A stretch of DNA of 28,747 nt from NCBI GenBank assembly GCA_016839875.1, contig JAEOTK010000129.1, positions 1 to 28,747 on the forward strand. The letters run 5' to 3'. The stretch is from Candidatus Heimdallarchaeota archaeon. Its GTDB lineage: Archaea > Asgardarchaeota > Heimdallarchaeia > Heimdallarchaeales > Heimdallarchaeaceae. Below the pieces are notes generated by a model, which saw only the letters and a program-made list of their open reading frames with translations, was not told where the DNA came from and searched no databases. Numbering within the stretch: position 1 is the first letter of the stretch; each line of letters starts with the position of its first letter. The position numbers and the translations under genes are program-made. This document shows, piece after piece, positions 21,664-28,730 of this stretch.

Positions 21664-22734
21664 ATGTCTTGGGAAGAAAAAGAACAAACAGACATTGAAG
21701 AAGAAAAAGTACAAGAAGAAAAGAACGAGGAAGAGGAAGAATACGCAAGGATTAGAATGCAAGAGGAAGAAGCAAGAAAGCGAGAAGAAAAGCTCTATCA
21801 AGAATTGCAGATGAGAGAAGAAGAAGAAAAAGCTGTACAAATGGAAGAGGAAGAAGTCGTTCAAATGGAAGAAGAACCCGCTGTTGAAGAGGAACCAGCT
21901 GTAGTAGCAGAAGCTCCAACCGAAGCAGTTGCAGCTGCACCTGAAGAGGAAGAGAAGAAAAAGGAAGAAATCGTATACAAACACATAGATGTAGATCTTT
22001 GGCGTACAAAAATGCACAAAGAAGAATGGGGTATTAGACTTGATGCTCAACGTGCTCAAAAAGATAGACAGTGGACTAAAGACATGGATATGATCGGTGA
22101 AATAAAGGTTGACAAAGAGCAATATGGATTTCTTGCTATGAGAGAAAGATCATGGAAGAATAAAGATCCTCTAGAAAGAAGATTTGTTATGAAGGTTTTC
22201 TCTCCAAGTGGATATTGGAGATGTAGCATTGAGAGATTACAAGGTGAAAGTTTTGCTGTATCTCACGCAACAAAAGAACCATGTCCTGTTTATGTTTGTG
22301 TTTCTAAGCATACTCGCAATTTATACAGAATAAGGAGATTAGCTCACTTTCCTCGATTTCAAGGAGAAGTTTTTGGTTTCAGCTATTTAGATGAAAATGA
22401 TATTTTCCGTTCGTTCATGATTGATGATAAACGACTAACATTCGGTTCAGATTGGATGATAAAGGATATTCATAATAATGTAATTGCAAGAATTGATGGA
22501 AAATTCATGAACTTAGGTGGAAGATTCAAAATAGACATCCTTGATCCAATTTTAGCAATGGATAAAACTTTCATTAATATACTCATCTTATTTAGTTCTA
22601 CACTTCGATTCCATAAAGATATCAAGAAAAATATTAAGAAATCTATAAAAGAATTAAGGGATTCTGACATAGAAGTAAAATTAGATGATAGTGAAAGCAA
22701 TCTCTACTTGAATCCACGGAAATTATCAATTTAA
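21664..22734 (+). CDS. Acidic coiled-coil protein with LURP-one/Tubby-like C-terminal domain
   Basis: A 356-residue protein in two parts. Residues 1 to about 105 are extremely Glu-rich, with EE/EEE runs, a coiled-coil-like charge pattern and a short Ala/Pro/Val-rich spacer (about 73-95). A Trp-containing amphipathic stretch (about 109-140) follows. From about 150 to 330 the sequence resembles the LURP-one-related/Tubby C-terminal barrel: RFVMKVFSPSGYWRCSIERL, RSFMIDDKRLTFGSDWMIKD, then NNVIARIDGKFMNLGGRFKIDI, with the HNN turn and GGRFKI strand typical of LOR/phospholipid scramblase-like folds. No signal or membrane segment is seen. The start is the ATG at 21664, and the gene ends in a hairpin terminator. 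The function is unknown; membrane-lipid or scaffold roles are speculative. Confidence 0.65.
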   Translation: MSWEEKEQTDIEEEKVQEEKNEEEEEYARIRMQEEEARKREEKLYQELQMREEEEKAVQMEEEEVVQMEEEPAVEEEPAVVAEAPTEAVAAAPEEEEKKKEEIVYKHIDVDLWRTKMHKEEWGIRLDAQRAQKDRQWTKDMDMIGEIKVDKEQYGFLAMRERSWKNKDPLERRFVMKVFSPSGYWRCSIERLQGESFAVSHATKEPCPVYVCVSKHTRNLYRIRRLAHFPRFQGEVFGFSYLDENDIFRSFMIDDKRLTFGSDWMIKDIHNNVIARIDGKFMNLGGRFKIDILDPILAMDKTFINILILFSSTLRFHKDIKKNIKKSIKELRDSDIEVKLDDSESNLYLNPRKLSI

Positions 22735-22756
22735 GGATAAATCTATATCCTTTTTT
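22734..22756 (+). terminator. Intrinsic-like hairpin terminator after the LURP-like gene
   Basis: AGGATA (22734-22739) pairs with TATCCT (22746-22751) around a 6-base loop, followed by a six-T tract. It starts at the last base of the stop codon. Confidence 0.55.
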
Positions 22757-22760
22757 CCTT

Positions 22761-22790
22761 ATTTTTATAAATAATCAGCGTTTTTATATC
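22761..22790 (+). promoter_or_regulatory. Two TATA-like boxes before the XPB gene
   Basis: ATTTTTATAAATA (22761-22773) and GTTTTTATATC (22780-22790) both precede the helicase. The second is about 37 bases before the preferred ATG at 22822. Confidence 0.4.
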
Positions 22791-22821
22791 TAAAACATAT
22801 ATTTTGAGTGTAGGAAGAAAA

Positions 22822-24225
22822 ATGACAAAGAAGGTGAATATTCGTTTTGGATTAGGATTTGATCTCATAATAGAATCAGATAGTAAAATCGATGATTCTA
22901 ATCTTCTAAAGATAATAAGATTAAATCCAAAAAAAGAGAATGAATATAGAGCACCTCCTAATCTTTATTTTAAGATTCTTAGTTTGTTCCAAGAAAAGGA
23001 ATTCGAGATAAGCTCCACTGTTCTTCAGAATTCAACTTTATCAGAGAATTATTTAGATAAATTTAGAGTAAAACTTGATTTAAGAAATTATCAAAAGAAA
23101 GCTCTTGATGAATTTAATCAGCAAGATAACAAAGGTGTAGTTATTCTTCCAACAGCTGCAGGAAAAACTGTTATTGGATTAAAAGCGATTGAGATTCTAA
23201 AACAAAAAGCTGTTATTATTGTTCCAACTAAAAATCTGCTTCATCAATGGATTGATTATCTGATTAGATATACCTCTGTAACAAGAGATATGATAGGACA
23301 ACTTGGAGACAATGTAAAAGAAATAAAAGAAATAACAGTAACAACTTATGACAGCGCAAGATTGAATATTAACACTCTGAGAAAAGATTTCAATCTCCTT
23401 ATTTTTGATGAAGCACATCATGGAGCTGCTAAAGAAACTCTGAAAGTGCTTAGAGGTCTTCCAGCAAGAAATAGATTGGGTTTAACTGCTACACCAGATA
23501 GATCTGATAAGGGTGAAGAATTGCTTTTCGAATTAATAGGAAAGCCAATAATTGTTGCTAGGGTTTCAGATCTGGCTGAAGATGGTTATGTAGCAGATTA
23601 TCAACTAAAAACATTGAAAGTTCCTCTTAATGATGATGAAAGAATACAGTATGAAGAATATATGAAAACATACAGAGGTTATCTACGAAAAAGAAACATT
23701 CAGATCAGATCACCTAGAGACTATGAACGATATCTTGTTTTTCGTGTCAACCAAGATCCTGAAGCAAAATCAGCCTTAGATGCTCATAGAAGGGCCAGAA
23801 CTCTAGTTTTTTCATCAAATTCAAAGCTCAAAAAAGTTGAAGAACTTCTTGAAAAACATGCAGAAGATCAGATGATAATTTTTTCAGAGTTCAATGATAT
23901 GGTGTATTTATTGAGTAGAAATCACTTGATACCTGCCATCACACATGAAACAAAAAGCTTGGAACGTGAGATAATCTTATCCAAGTTTAGTGAAGGAATA
24001 TATACGAAGTTAATTACAGGAAGAGTACTAGATGAGGGGTGGGACTGTGGTTCAGTGAATGTTGGAATAATAGTAAGTGGGACTGGGCAAGCAAGACAAT
24101 TCATCCAGAGATTAGGGCGAATATTGAGACCCAAAGAAGATAAAGCCATACTATATGAGTTAGTTTCTCCTGAAACCATAGAAACAGGTACCGTAAAACG
24201 AAGAAAGAAATCGGATGTGATATAA
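22822..24225 (+). CDS. xpb: XPB/Rad25-type DNA helicase (SF2)
   Basis: ATP-dependent SF2 helicase of 467 residues, the archaeal homologue of TFIIH subunit XPB. A short N-terminal region (about 1-85) precedes the helicase core. LRNYQKKALDEF is the Q-like motif, PTAAGKT the Walker A (Lys115), FDEAHH motif II (196-199), LTATPDR motif III and QFIQRLGRILRP motif VI. The ThM-like insertion between motifs III and IV (about 280-320) is present. The frame runs back to a TTG at 22804, but the ATG at 22822 follows GGAAG directly and is preferred. It is followed without any gap by Bax1, its known partner nuclease. Likely role: DNA unwinding in nucleotide excision repair. Confidence 0.9.
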   Translation: MTKKVNIRFGLGFDLIIESDSKIDDSNLLKIIRLNPKKENEYRAPPNLYFKILSLFQEKEFEISSTVLQNSTLSENYLDKFRVKLDLRNYQKKALDEFNQQDNKGVVILPTAAGKTVIGLKAIEILKQKAVIIVPTKNLLHQWIDYLIRYTSVTRDMIGQLGDNVKEIKEITVTTYDSARLNINTLRKDFNLLIFDEAHHGAAKETLKVLRGLPARNRLGLTATPDRSDKGEELLFELIGKPIIVARVSDLAEDGYVADYQLKTLKVPLNDDERIQYEEYMKTYRGYLRKRNIQIRSPRDYERYLVFRVNQDPEAKSALDAHRRARTLVFSSNSKLKKVEELLEKHAEDQMIIFSEFNDMVYLLSRNHLIPAITHETKSLEREIILSKFSEGIYTKLITGRVLDEGWDCGSVNVGIIVSGTGQARQFIQRLGRILRPKEDKAILYELVSPETIETGTVKRRKKSDVI

Positions 24226-25944
24226 TTGAGAATAGCTTTATCAGATTTAGAATACGATATCAAAGGTAGTAAATCAAAAGTTATTTTTCATCCTATGTAT
24301 CTTCAAGACGAGGAAAAGCATAAGGTACAATCCTTAATCCAATTTCTTGAAGTGAACTTAAGCAAGAAAAAGTCAGAAGTAGACTTTGAAGTTTTAGGAG
24401 GATTATTTCCATCCGAAAAAATCGCAAAATCCCTTATAGTCTCCGCTAGCAGACATTATAGTTTTTCATCAAGAAGTATTGAAGATATACTAGGATTATC
24501 CAAGCAGACTCACAAAGAGAAATCAAAAACAGAAGACATGGTCTCATTTTTATCCAAAGTTAGTGACAGTAATCAAGCACTAAGAAACCTCACAGCTGAT
24601 GTGTTAAGGGAAAGAGTATTTGATGAGGTAAACAAACATACAAAGGGATTTGTTTCAATTTCAGATAGAAAAGAACTATCAAGAAAAATAGAATTAGAAC
24701 TTGATCTCCCATCAAATTCATTGGATTCCTTGCTATATTACGACTTAGATTCAGAAAGGATTCTTGTAAAAAAGGATGAACTTGATCCTATACAGCTTAT
24801 AAGAAATTTTAATTTTGACACTATTGAAACAATTCTTTGTTTTTCATTAGATCTGCAAATGAAAGTGAAGAAGATGCCTGGATATCTAGCTAAAAATCTT
24901 ATTTATATCTCAAAGAAGAACTACGTCTTTACAGAAATAACTTTAGAAGAAGGAGGATATAAGATAAACATTGAACCTCCACTAGAACTTTTCAGTGATA
25001 AAGGTGGATGGGGAAAGAACATTTCTAATGTTACTACATATATCCTACGTAACGTGATAAGAGAAAAAATAGCTTTTTACCTAAGAGCTTCTGTTGAACC
25101 ACGAAACAGAGTAGCAGCTTTTACTTTACAATCGAGTGAACTACCTCTTTTACCATCATTTGGAAGGGATGAAGAGGAGGAATTTCGTCCTGAGATTGAC
25201 TCCAAAATAGAAGGGCAGTTTCAAAAAACATGGCGAAGATTTCAAGGTTGGAAGGCTAAAGCTGAACCAGAAGCCATCATTGTTGGAAAGAGAATGTATG
25301 TCCCTGACTTCTTACTTGAGCGCGGAGATAAAAGCATCTACCTTGAAATTGTTGGTTTTTACACCATGAAATATATTCAAAAGAAAAGAAGACAAATGCA
25401 AGAACTTGAGAAACTCGGTGTACCAATAATATATCTAATTGATGAATCTCTAAAGGATCACTTCATTGACTTAAGTGATATCAAGAAAGTCTTTTACTCT
25501 GGAACTCAAATTCCAAGCTCAAATATCGTGAGAATTCTAGAAGCTAACTATTCTGATTTTGAGGAGAGAATCTCTGATTTCATTAGAAATACTGAAGCAA
25601 TATGCAAAAGCATGGATGAGACTCTAAACCTGATAGAGATGAAGACTCTACAAGAAAAACTTGAAGCATATTCTTCTGATGAAATTGAGAAAATATTAGA
25701 TTTAAGAGATGTAGTTGAGGTTTTGAAAGAACACTCAATATCTTTTCTCTCAAGTTATGGGTTTGTTAAAAAAAGTGCCATCAAAGAAATAAAGACTAGA
25801 TTGAGCAAAATATCAACAATTCCATTATCATCACTAAAAGATGACTTTCCTGAGTATAAAGAAGCTCTAATACCGATTTGTCAACATTTAGGTTACAAAG
25901 TAAAATGGAAATCAATCGAAGAGATAGAGATTGTTTCGCCATAA
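24226..25944 (+). CDS. bax1: Bax1 nuclease (DUF790), XPB partner
   Basis: Structure-specific flap/fork endonuclease that pairs with archaeal XPB (572 residues). The N-terminus RIALSDLEYDIKGSKSKVIFHP aligns with the family start (LPSDLLRYRV...), so the TTG at 24226, immediately after the XPB stop, is the real start. The PD-(D/E)xK active site is Asp361 in VPDF and Glu374 in YLEIVGF, with an ExV variant typical of Bax1; Glu329 in DSKIEGQF is the upstream acidic residue. A helical C-terminal region of about 140 residues (430-572) follows. Zero intergenic spacing and a weak start codon suggest expression depends on XPB translation. Together they are a probable excision-repair unit. Confidence 0.87.
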   Translation: MRIALSDLEYDIKGSKSKVIFHPMYLQDEEKHKVQSLIQFLEVNLSKKKSEVDFEVLGGLFPSEKIAKSLIVSASRHYSFSSRSIEDILGLSKQTHKEKSKTEDMVSFLSKVSDSNQALRNLTADVLRERVFDEVNKHTKGFVSISDRKELSRKIELELDLPSNSLDSLLYYDLDSERILVKKDELDPIQLIRNFNFDTIETILCFSLDLQMKVKKMPGYLAKNLIYISKKNYVFTEITLEEGGYKINIEPPLELFSDKGGWGKNISNVTTYILRNVIREKIAFYLRASVEPRNRVAAFTLQSSELPLLPSFGRDEEEEFRPEIDSKIEGQFQKTWRRFQGWKAKAEPEAIIVGKRMYVPDFLLERGDKSIYLEIVGFYTMKYIQKKRRQMQELEKLGVPIIYLIDESLKDHFIDLSDIKKVFYSGTQIPSSNIVRILEANYSDFEERISDFIRNTEAICKSMDETLNLIEMKTLQEKLEAYSSDEIEKILDLRDVVEVLKEHSISFLSSYGFVKKSAIKEIKTRLSKISTIPLSSLKDDFPEYKEALIPICQHLGYKVKWKSIEEIEIVSP

Positions 25945-25951
25945 TTGAATA

Positions 25952-25961
25952 CTTTTATTTT
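25952..25961 (+). promoter_or_regulatory. Possible TATA-like box before the MTAP/PNP gene
   Basis: CTTTTATTTT lies about 47 bases before the ATG at 26003; weak, and it gives a leader of about 20 bases. Confidence 0.25.
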
Positions 25962-26002
25962 GATAGAGAATTACTCGCCAAAATTCGAAACATTCATTTA
26001 AT

Positions 26003-26815
26003 ATGTCTCCTAACTTTCTTCTAATGCAAGAGAAATTAGCGATTATAGGTGGTTCTGGAGTTTACGAAATCTTTGAAGGATCAGAGAAATTAGAAATTGA
26101 CACTCCATATGGAAAAGTTGTAAACATCAGTAAAATAACTGTAGATGGAAAAGATGTGTTTTTTCTTCCAAGACATGGACCTAAACATTCTGTTCCACCT
26201 CATTTAATAAATTATAGAGCTAACATTTATGCCCTTCACAAACTAGGAGTAAGAAACATACTAGCAACGAATGCTGTAGGTTCGATTAATCTAGACATAG
26301 AACCAGGTAATTTCGTTGTCCCTGACCAAATAATTGACATGACAAAGAACAGAATATTAACTTTCTATGATGGAGAAACAAAAATAGAATTTGAAGATGG
26401 ATCTTCACGAGAAGGTGTTATTCATTTAGACTACACAGATCCCTATTGCCCAAGGTTAAGAAATTTCTATATATCTCTCTTGAAGGATTTAGGAGAAAAA
26501 GTATTTGAAACTGGTGTGAATATCTGTGCTGAAGGTCCTAGATTTGAAACACCAGCGGAAATTAAATTCTTTCAAAAAATCGATGGAACTCTTGTAGGGA
26601 TGACAACTGTACCAGAAGCTATTCTTGCTAGAGAAGTGAAAATCTGTTATGCAACATTATGTTTAGTCACAAATTATGGAGCAGGTATGCAAGAAGAAGT
26701 TACTCATGAAGAAGTAATCGAGCTTTTCAAAGAAAAGACAAATACTGTGAAGAAAATTATGAAAAACGCAATTAGTAAAATCATAGAAACTGAAGGTTGT
26801 TCTTGCGTGAAATAA
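26003..26815 (+). CDS. mtnP: S-methyl-5'-thioadenosine / purine nucleoside phosphorylase (PNP-family II)
   Basis: Phosphorolytic cleavage of purine nucleosides (MTA, adenosine or inosine) in methylthioadenosine or purine salvage; 270 residues. Phosphate/ribose motifs are IIGGSGVYE (14-22), PRHGPKHSVPPHLINYRAN (56-74) and VGMTTVPEAILARE (198-211). The base-recognition segment reads Thr-Asn224-Tyr where MTA phosphorylases usually have Asp (TDYD), so 6-oxopurine substrates are possible. A C-terminal Cys266-Ser-Cys268 matches the CXC disulfide described in thermostable archaeal MTAP/PNP enzymes. The ATG at 26024, just before KLAIIGGSG, is an alternative start. It follows Bax1 on the same strand after 58 bases. 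The function call is to the family; the symbol is tentative. Confidence 0.8.
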   Translation: MSPNFLLMQEKLAIIGGSGVYEIFEGSEKLEIDTPYGKVVNISKITVDGKDVFFLPRHGPKHSVPPHLINYRANIYALHKLGVRNILATNAVGSINLDIEPGNFVVPDQIIDMTKNRILTFYDGETKIEFEDGSSREGVIHLDYTDPYCPRLRNFYISLLKDLGEKVFETGVNICAEGPRFETPAEIKFFQKIDGTLVGMTTVPEAILAREVKICYATLCLVTNYGAGMQEEVTHEEVIELFKEKTNTVKKIMKNAISKIIETEGCSCVK

Positions 26816-26821
26816 CCTTCA
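26791..26821 (+). other. Stem-loop across the stop codon of the phosphorylase gene
   Basis: TGAAGGTT (26791-26798) pairs perfectly with AACCTTCA (26814-26821) around a 15-base loop containing the last codons, and the TAA stop lies at its edge. A second small inverted repeat (TTCATT/AATGAA at 26818-26835) overlaps it. No T-run follows, so a terminator role is doubtful. Confidence 0.3.
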
Positions 26822-26914
26822 TTAAAACCAATGAAATTTGTTACATTGCGAAAATTGCGTAGAAAGGGTCTAAAAGCCCCAGTCTTTTAATTCTAATAAA
26901 ACATGTCATAAAAA

Positions 26915-26962
26915 GCTTTTTAAATAGATGGTAATTTGTTGCTTCAATTAGTATATAAACTA
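26915..26962 (+). promoter_or_regulatory. Two TATA-like boxes of the TBP gene
   Basis: GCTTTTTAAATAG (26915-26927) and AGTATATAAACT (26950-26961) precede the TBP ATG at 26978. The second is centred about 22 bases from it and fits a leaderless transcript; the first gives a leader of about 30 bases. Either could support autoregulation by TBP. Confidence 0.45.
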
Positions 26963-26977
26963 AAGAGACTGACTAAA

Positions 26978-27559
26978 ATGACTCCTAAAGGCATAGATTA
27001 TGGTATAGTTATACAAAATGTTGTTGCAAGTATCAATCTTTTTACAACCATAGACCTTGTAACTGCTTATCAAACATTAATAGATGATGATGACCTTTTC
27101 GTAAGTTATAATCCCGAAACTTTCCCAGGTCTTATTTTAAAAATTAAAAAACCCAAGATTTCAAGTCTTGTTTTCAGCTCAGGCAAGCTTGTACTAACTG
27201 GAGCGAAATCAACCGACATGGTTCACGACGGTGTAAATCAAATGATAAAGATACTCAGAACTGTTGGTACAAAGATCACAGAAGATCCTGAGATCATAGT
27301 ACAAAACATTGTAGCATCTGGTCATTTCAACCATAGAACAATAAACCTTGAATTAGCAGCCTTATGGTTAGAGCACTCAATGTACGAACCCGAACAATTT
27401 CCAGGTTTGATTTATAGGCTTGCTGAACCAAAGACAGTTCTTCTGCTATTCCAATCCGGTAATTTAGTATGCACAGGAGCAAAAACTGAAGATCAAGTAC
27501 GCCAAGCAGTAGAAAATACATATAACACACTAGACGAAATCAATGCATTTGATTTCTAG
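26978..27559 (+). CDS. tbp: TATA-box-binding protein (TBP), general transcription factor
   Basis: Archaeal TBP of 193 residues, which binds and bends the promoter TATA element and recruits TFB and RNA polymerase. Two direct repeats of about 90 residues are visible, each with NxVAS, Y-P-E-x-FPGLI and SGxLVxTGAK blocks. The four intercalating phenylalanines are Phe49 and Phe66 (FPGLIL, VFSSG) and Phe141 and Phe158 (FPGLIY, LFQSG). The frame runs back to a TTG at 26936, but that would embed a TATA box in the gene; the ATG at 26978 matches normal TBP length. The C-terminus is short, without the long acidic tail seen in some archaeal TBPs. It ends in a T-rich terminator before the M42 peptidase gene. 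Confidence 0.95.
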   Translation: MTPKGIDYGIVIQNVVASINLFTTIDLVTAYQTLIDDDDLFVSYNPETFPGLILKIKKPKISSLVFSSGKLVLTGAKSTDMVHDGVNQMIKILRTVGTKITEDPEIIVQNIVASGHFNHRTINLELAALWLEHSMYEPEQFPGLIYRLAEPKTVLLLFQSGNLVCTGAKTEDQVRQAVENTYNTLDEINAFDF

Positions 27560-27570
27560 TTCTACTTCCT

Positions 27571-27585
27571 CCCCTTTTTTATTTT
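27571..27585 (+). terminator. Poly-T terminator after TBP
   Basis: A pyrimidine-rich CCCCTTTTTT stretch follows the TBP stop by about a dozen bases and leads into further T-rich DNA; no hairpin is obvious. Confidence 0.4.
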
Positions 27586-27613
27586 GTTTAATTTGGTATT
27601 TCTTCTTATCTAA

Positions 27614-27627
27614 AAACTTTTTATTTA
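27614..27627 (+). promoter_or_regulatory. TATA box of the M42 peptidase gene
   Basis: AAACTTTTTATTTA is centred 26 bases before the ATG at 27648. It shows that the upstream in-frame ATGs (27543, overlapping TBP, and 27627) are not the start. Confidence 0.5.
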
Positions 27628-27647
27628 TGCTTAGAAGTCCTATAAAC

Positions 27648-28688
27648 ATGCAACCTTATCAAGAAGAAATTATATCTATATTTTCAGAGTTATTAGCGAT
27701 ACCTTCTCCTTCAGGAACAGAAGGAAAGATGATAGAATTTATCCTTACTAAGCTGAAATCCTTAGGATATAATCCAGAAAAAGACCATACTGGAAATGTG
27801 TATGTTAAAATTGAGGGAGAAAGAAATGATGTATCTTGTTGTTTAGCAGCCCATATAGATGAGATTGGTTTAATGGTAACTAAAATCAATAATGATGGAT
27901 CATTAAATGTAGAACGCGTTGGTGGTTGTCTCCCTTGGAAATTTGGTGAAAGGCCAGTTGAGATCTTTGGTGAGAAAAAAACCATAAAAGGCGTTACTGC
28001 CATGGGATCTGGTCATGGAGGAAGAAAAACTGATACTCAAATAAAATGGGAGGAAGTTAAAGTAGTTACAGGATACTCTTCAGAAAAACTTCGTTATTTT
28101 GGTATACAAGCAGGAACAAGAATACTTCCCCTTCGATCTGAATGTGGACCACATATCTTAGGAGACGAAACTAATCCACTAATTTCTGCTTGGACATTCG
28201 ATGACCGTATGGGAGCTGTTGCATTATTGAGATTACTCAAAGCCATAAAAGATGAAAATATTAAACCAAGGATAGATTTAGTAGTGGCTTTCACTGTTCA
28301 AGAAGAAACTAGCTGTTTTGGCGCTAGAACACTTGCTCAAAAAATCAAACCAACCTATTTTATAGCAGTGGATGGATGTCCAACAGCATCTCATTCTCCA
28401 CTAGAGGTGGATGAACGACCTGGGATCTGGCTTAAGGATAGTAAACAGTTTTACAGTACTGAATTAATAGAAGCTTTAACTAAAGCAGCAGAATCTGTAG
28501 GTGTTGAACTTCAGCGTGCGATATTCACAGGAGCAGCAAGTGACGCAAGTTCTGTAGGGCTAACAGGAGTTGCTGACCAACTTGCTACAATTGGCCAAGT
28601 GAGAGAAAATAGTCATGGTTATGAAATAGCATCATTAGAAGCTTTTGAGAATTTATTCAAGACTTTGAAAGCATACATTTCCAAATAG
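27648..28688 (+). CDS. M42 family metallopeptidase (glutamyl/deblocking aminopeptidase-like)
   Basis: Dinuclear Zn/Co aminopeptidase of 346 residues, forming large dodecameric tetrahedral particles in known archaeal relatives (TET type). Metal and catalytic residues are visible: His69-x-Asp71 in AAHIDEIG, Asp185 in FDDRMG, Glu219-Glu220 in VQEE, Asp242 in AVDGC and His323 in NSHGYE. The dimerisation/PDZ-like insertion lies at about 90-165. The ATG at 27648 begins just before EEIISIFSELLAIPSPSG, the usual N-terminal helix. The gene has its own TATA box and is likely monocistronic. It degrades short peptides, complementing the M29 and S9A peptidases elsewhere in the window. A hairpin terminator follows. 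Confidence 0.9.
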   Translation: MQPYQEEIISIFSELLAIPSPSGTEGKMIEFILTKLKSLGYNPEKDHTGNVYVKIEGERNDVSCCLAAHIDEIGLMVTKINNDGSLNVERVGGCLPWKFGERPVEIFGEKKTIKGVTAMGSGHGGRKTDTQIKWEEVKVVTGYSSEKLRYFGIQAGTRILPLRSECGPHILGDETNPLISAWTFDDRMGAVALLRLLKAIKDENIKPRIDLVVAFTVQEETSCFGARTLAQKIKPTYFIAVDGCPTASHSPLEVDERPGIWLKDSKQFYSTELIEALTKAAESVGVELQRAIFTGAASDASSVGLTGVADQLATIGQVRENSHGYEIASLEAFENLFKTLKAYISK

Positions 28689-28730
28689 ACCTAGTAGAAT
28701 CTATTCAACTTGGTCTTATTATTCTATTTT
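28687..28730 (+). terminator. Hairpin terminator after the M42 peptidase gene
   Basis: AGACCTAGT (28687-28695) pairs with ACTTGGTCT (28708-28716), nine base pairs with one T-T mismatch, around a 12-base loop. T-rich DNA follows. It begins inside the stop codon. Confidence 0.45.

Noticed and set aside
21637..22122. Long minus-strand open frame opposite the acidic protein
   Set aside because: It is the mirror of GAA/GAG-rich codons, giving a Phe/Leu/Ser-rich product with no plausible start context; the plus-strand gene has a domain and signals.
26936..26977. 14-residue N-terminal extension of TBP from a TTG codon
   Set aside because: It contains a TATA box at the right distance from the ATG at 26978 and is not part of known TBPs.
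27543..27647. N-terminal extension of the M42 peptidase into the TBP gene
   Set aside because: The extension is unlike the family, overlaps TBP and its terminator, and contains the TATA box; the family start matches the ATG at 27648.
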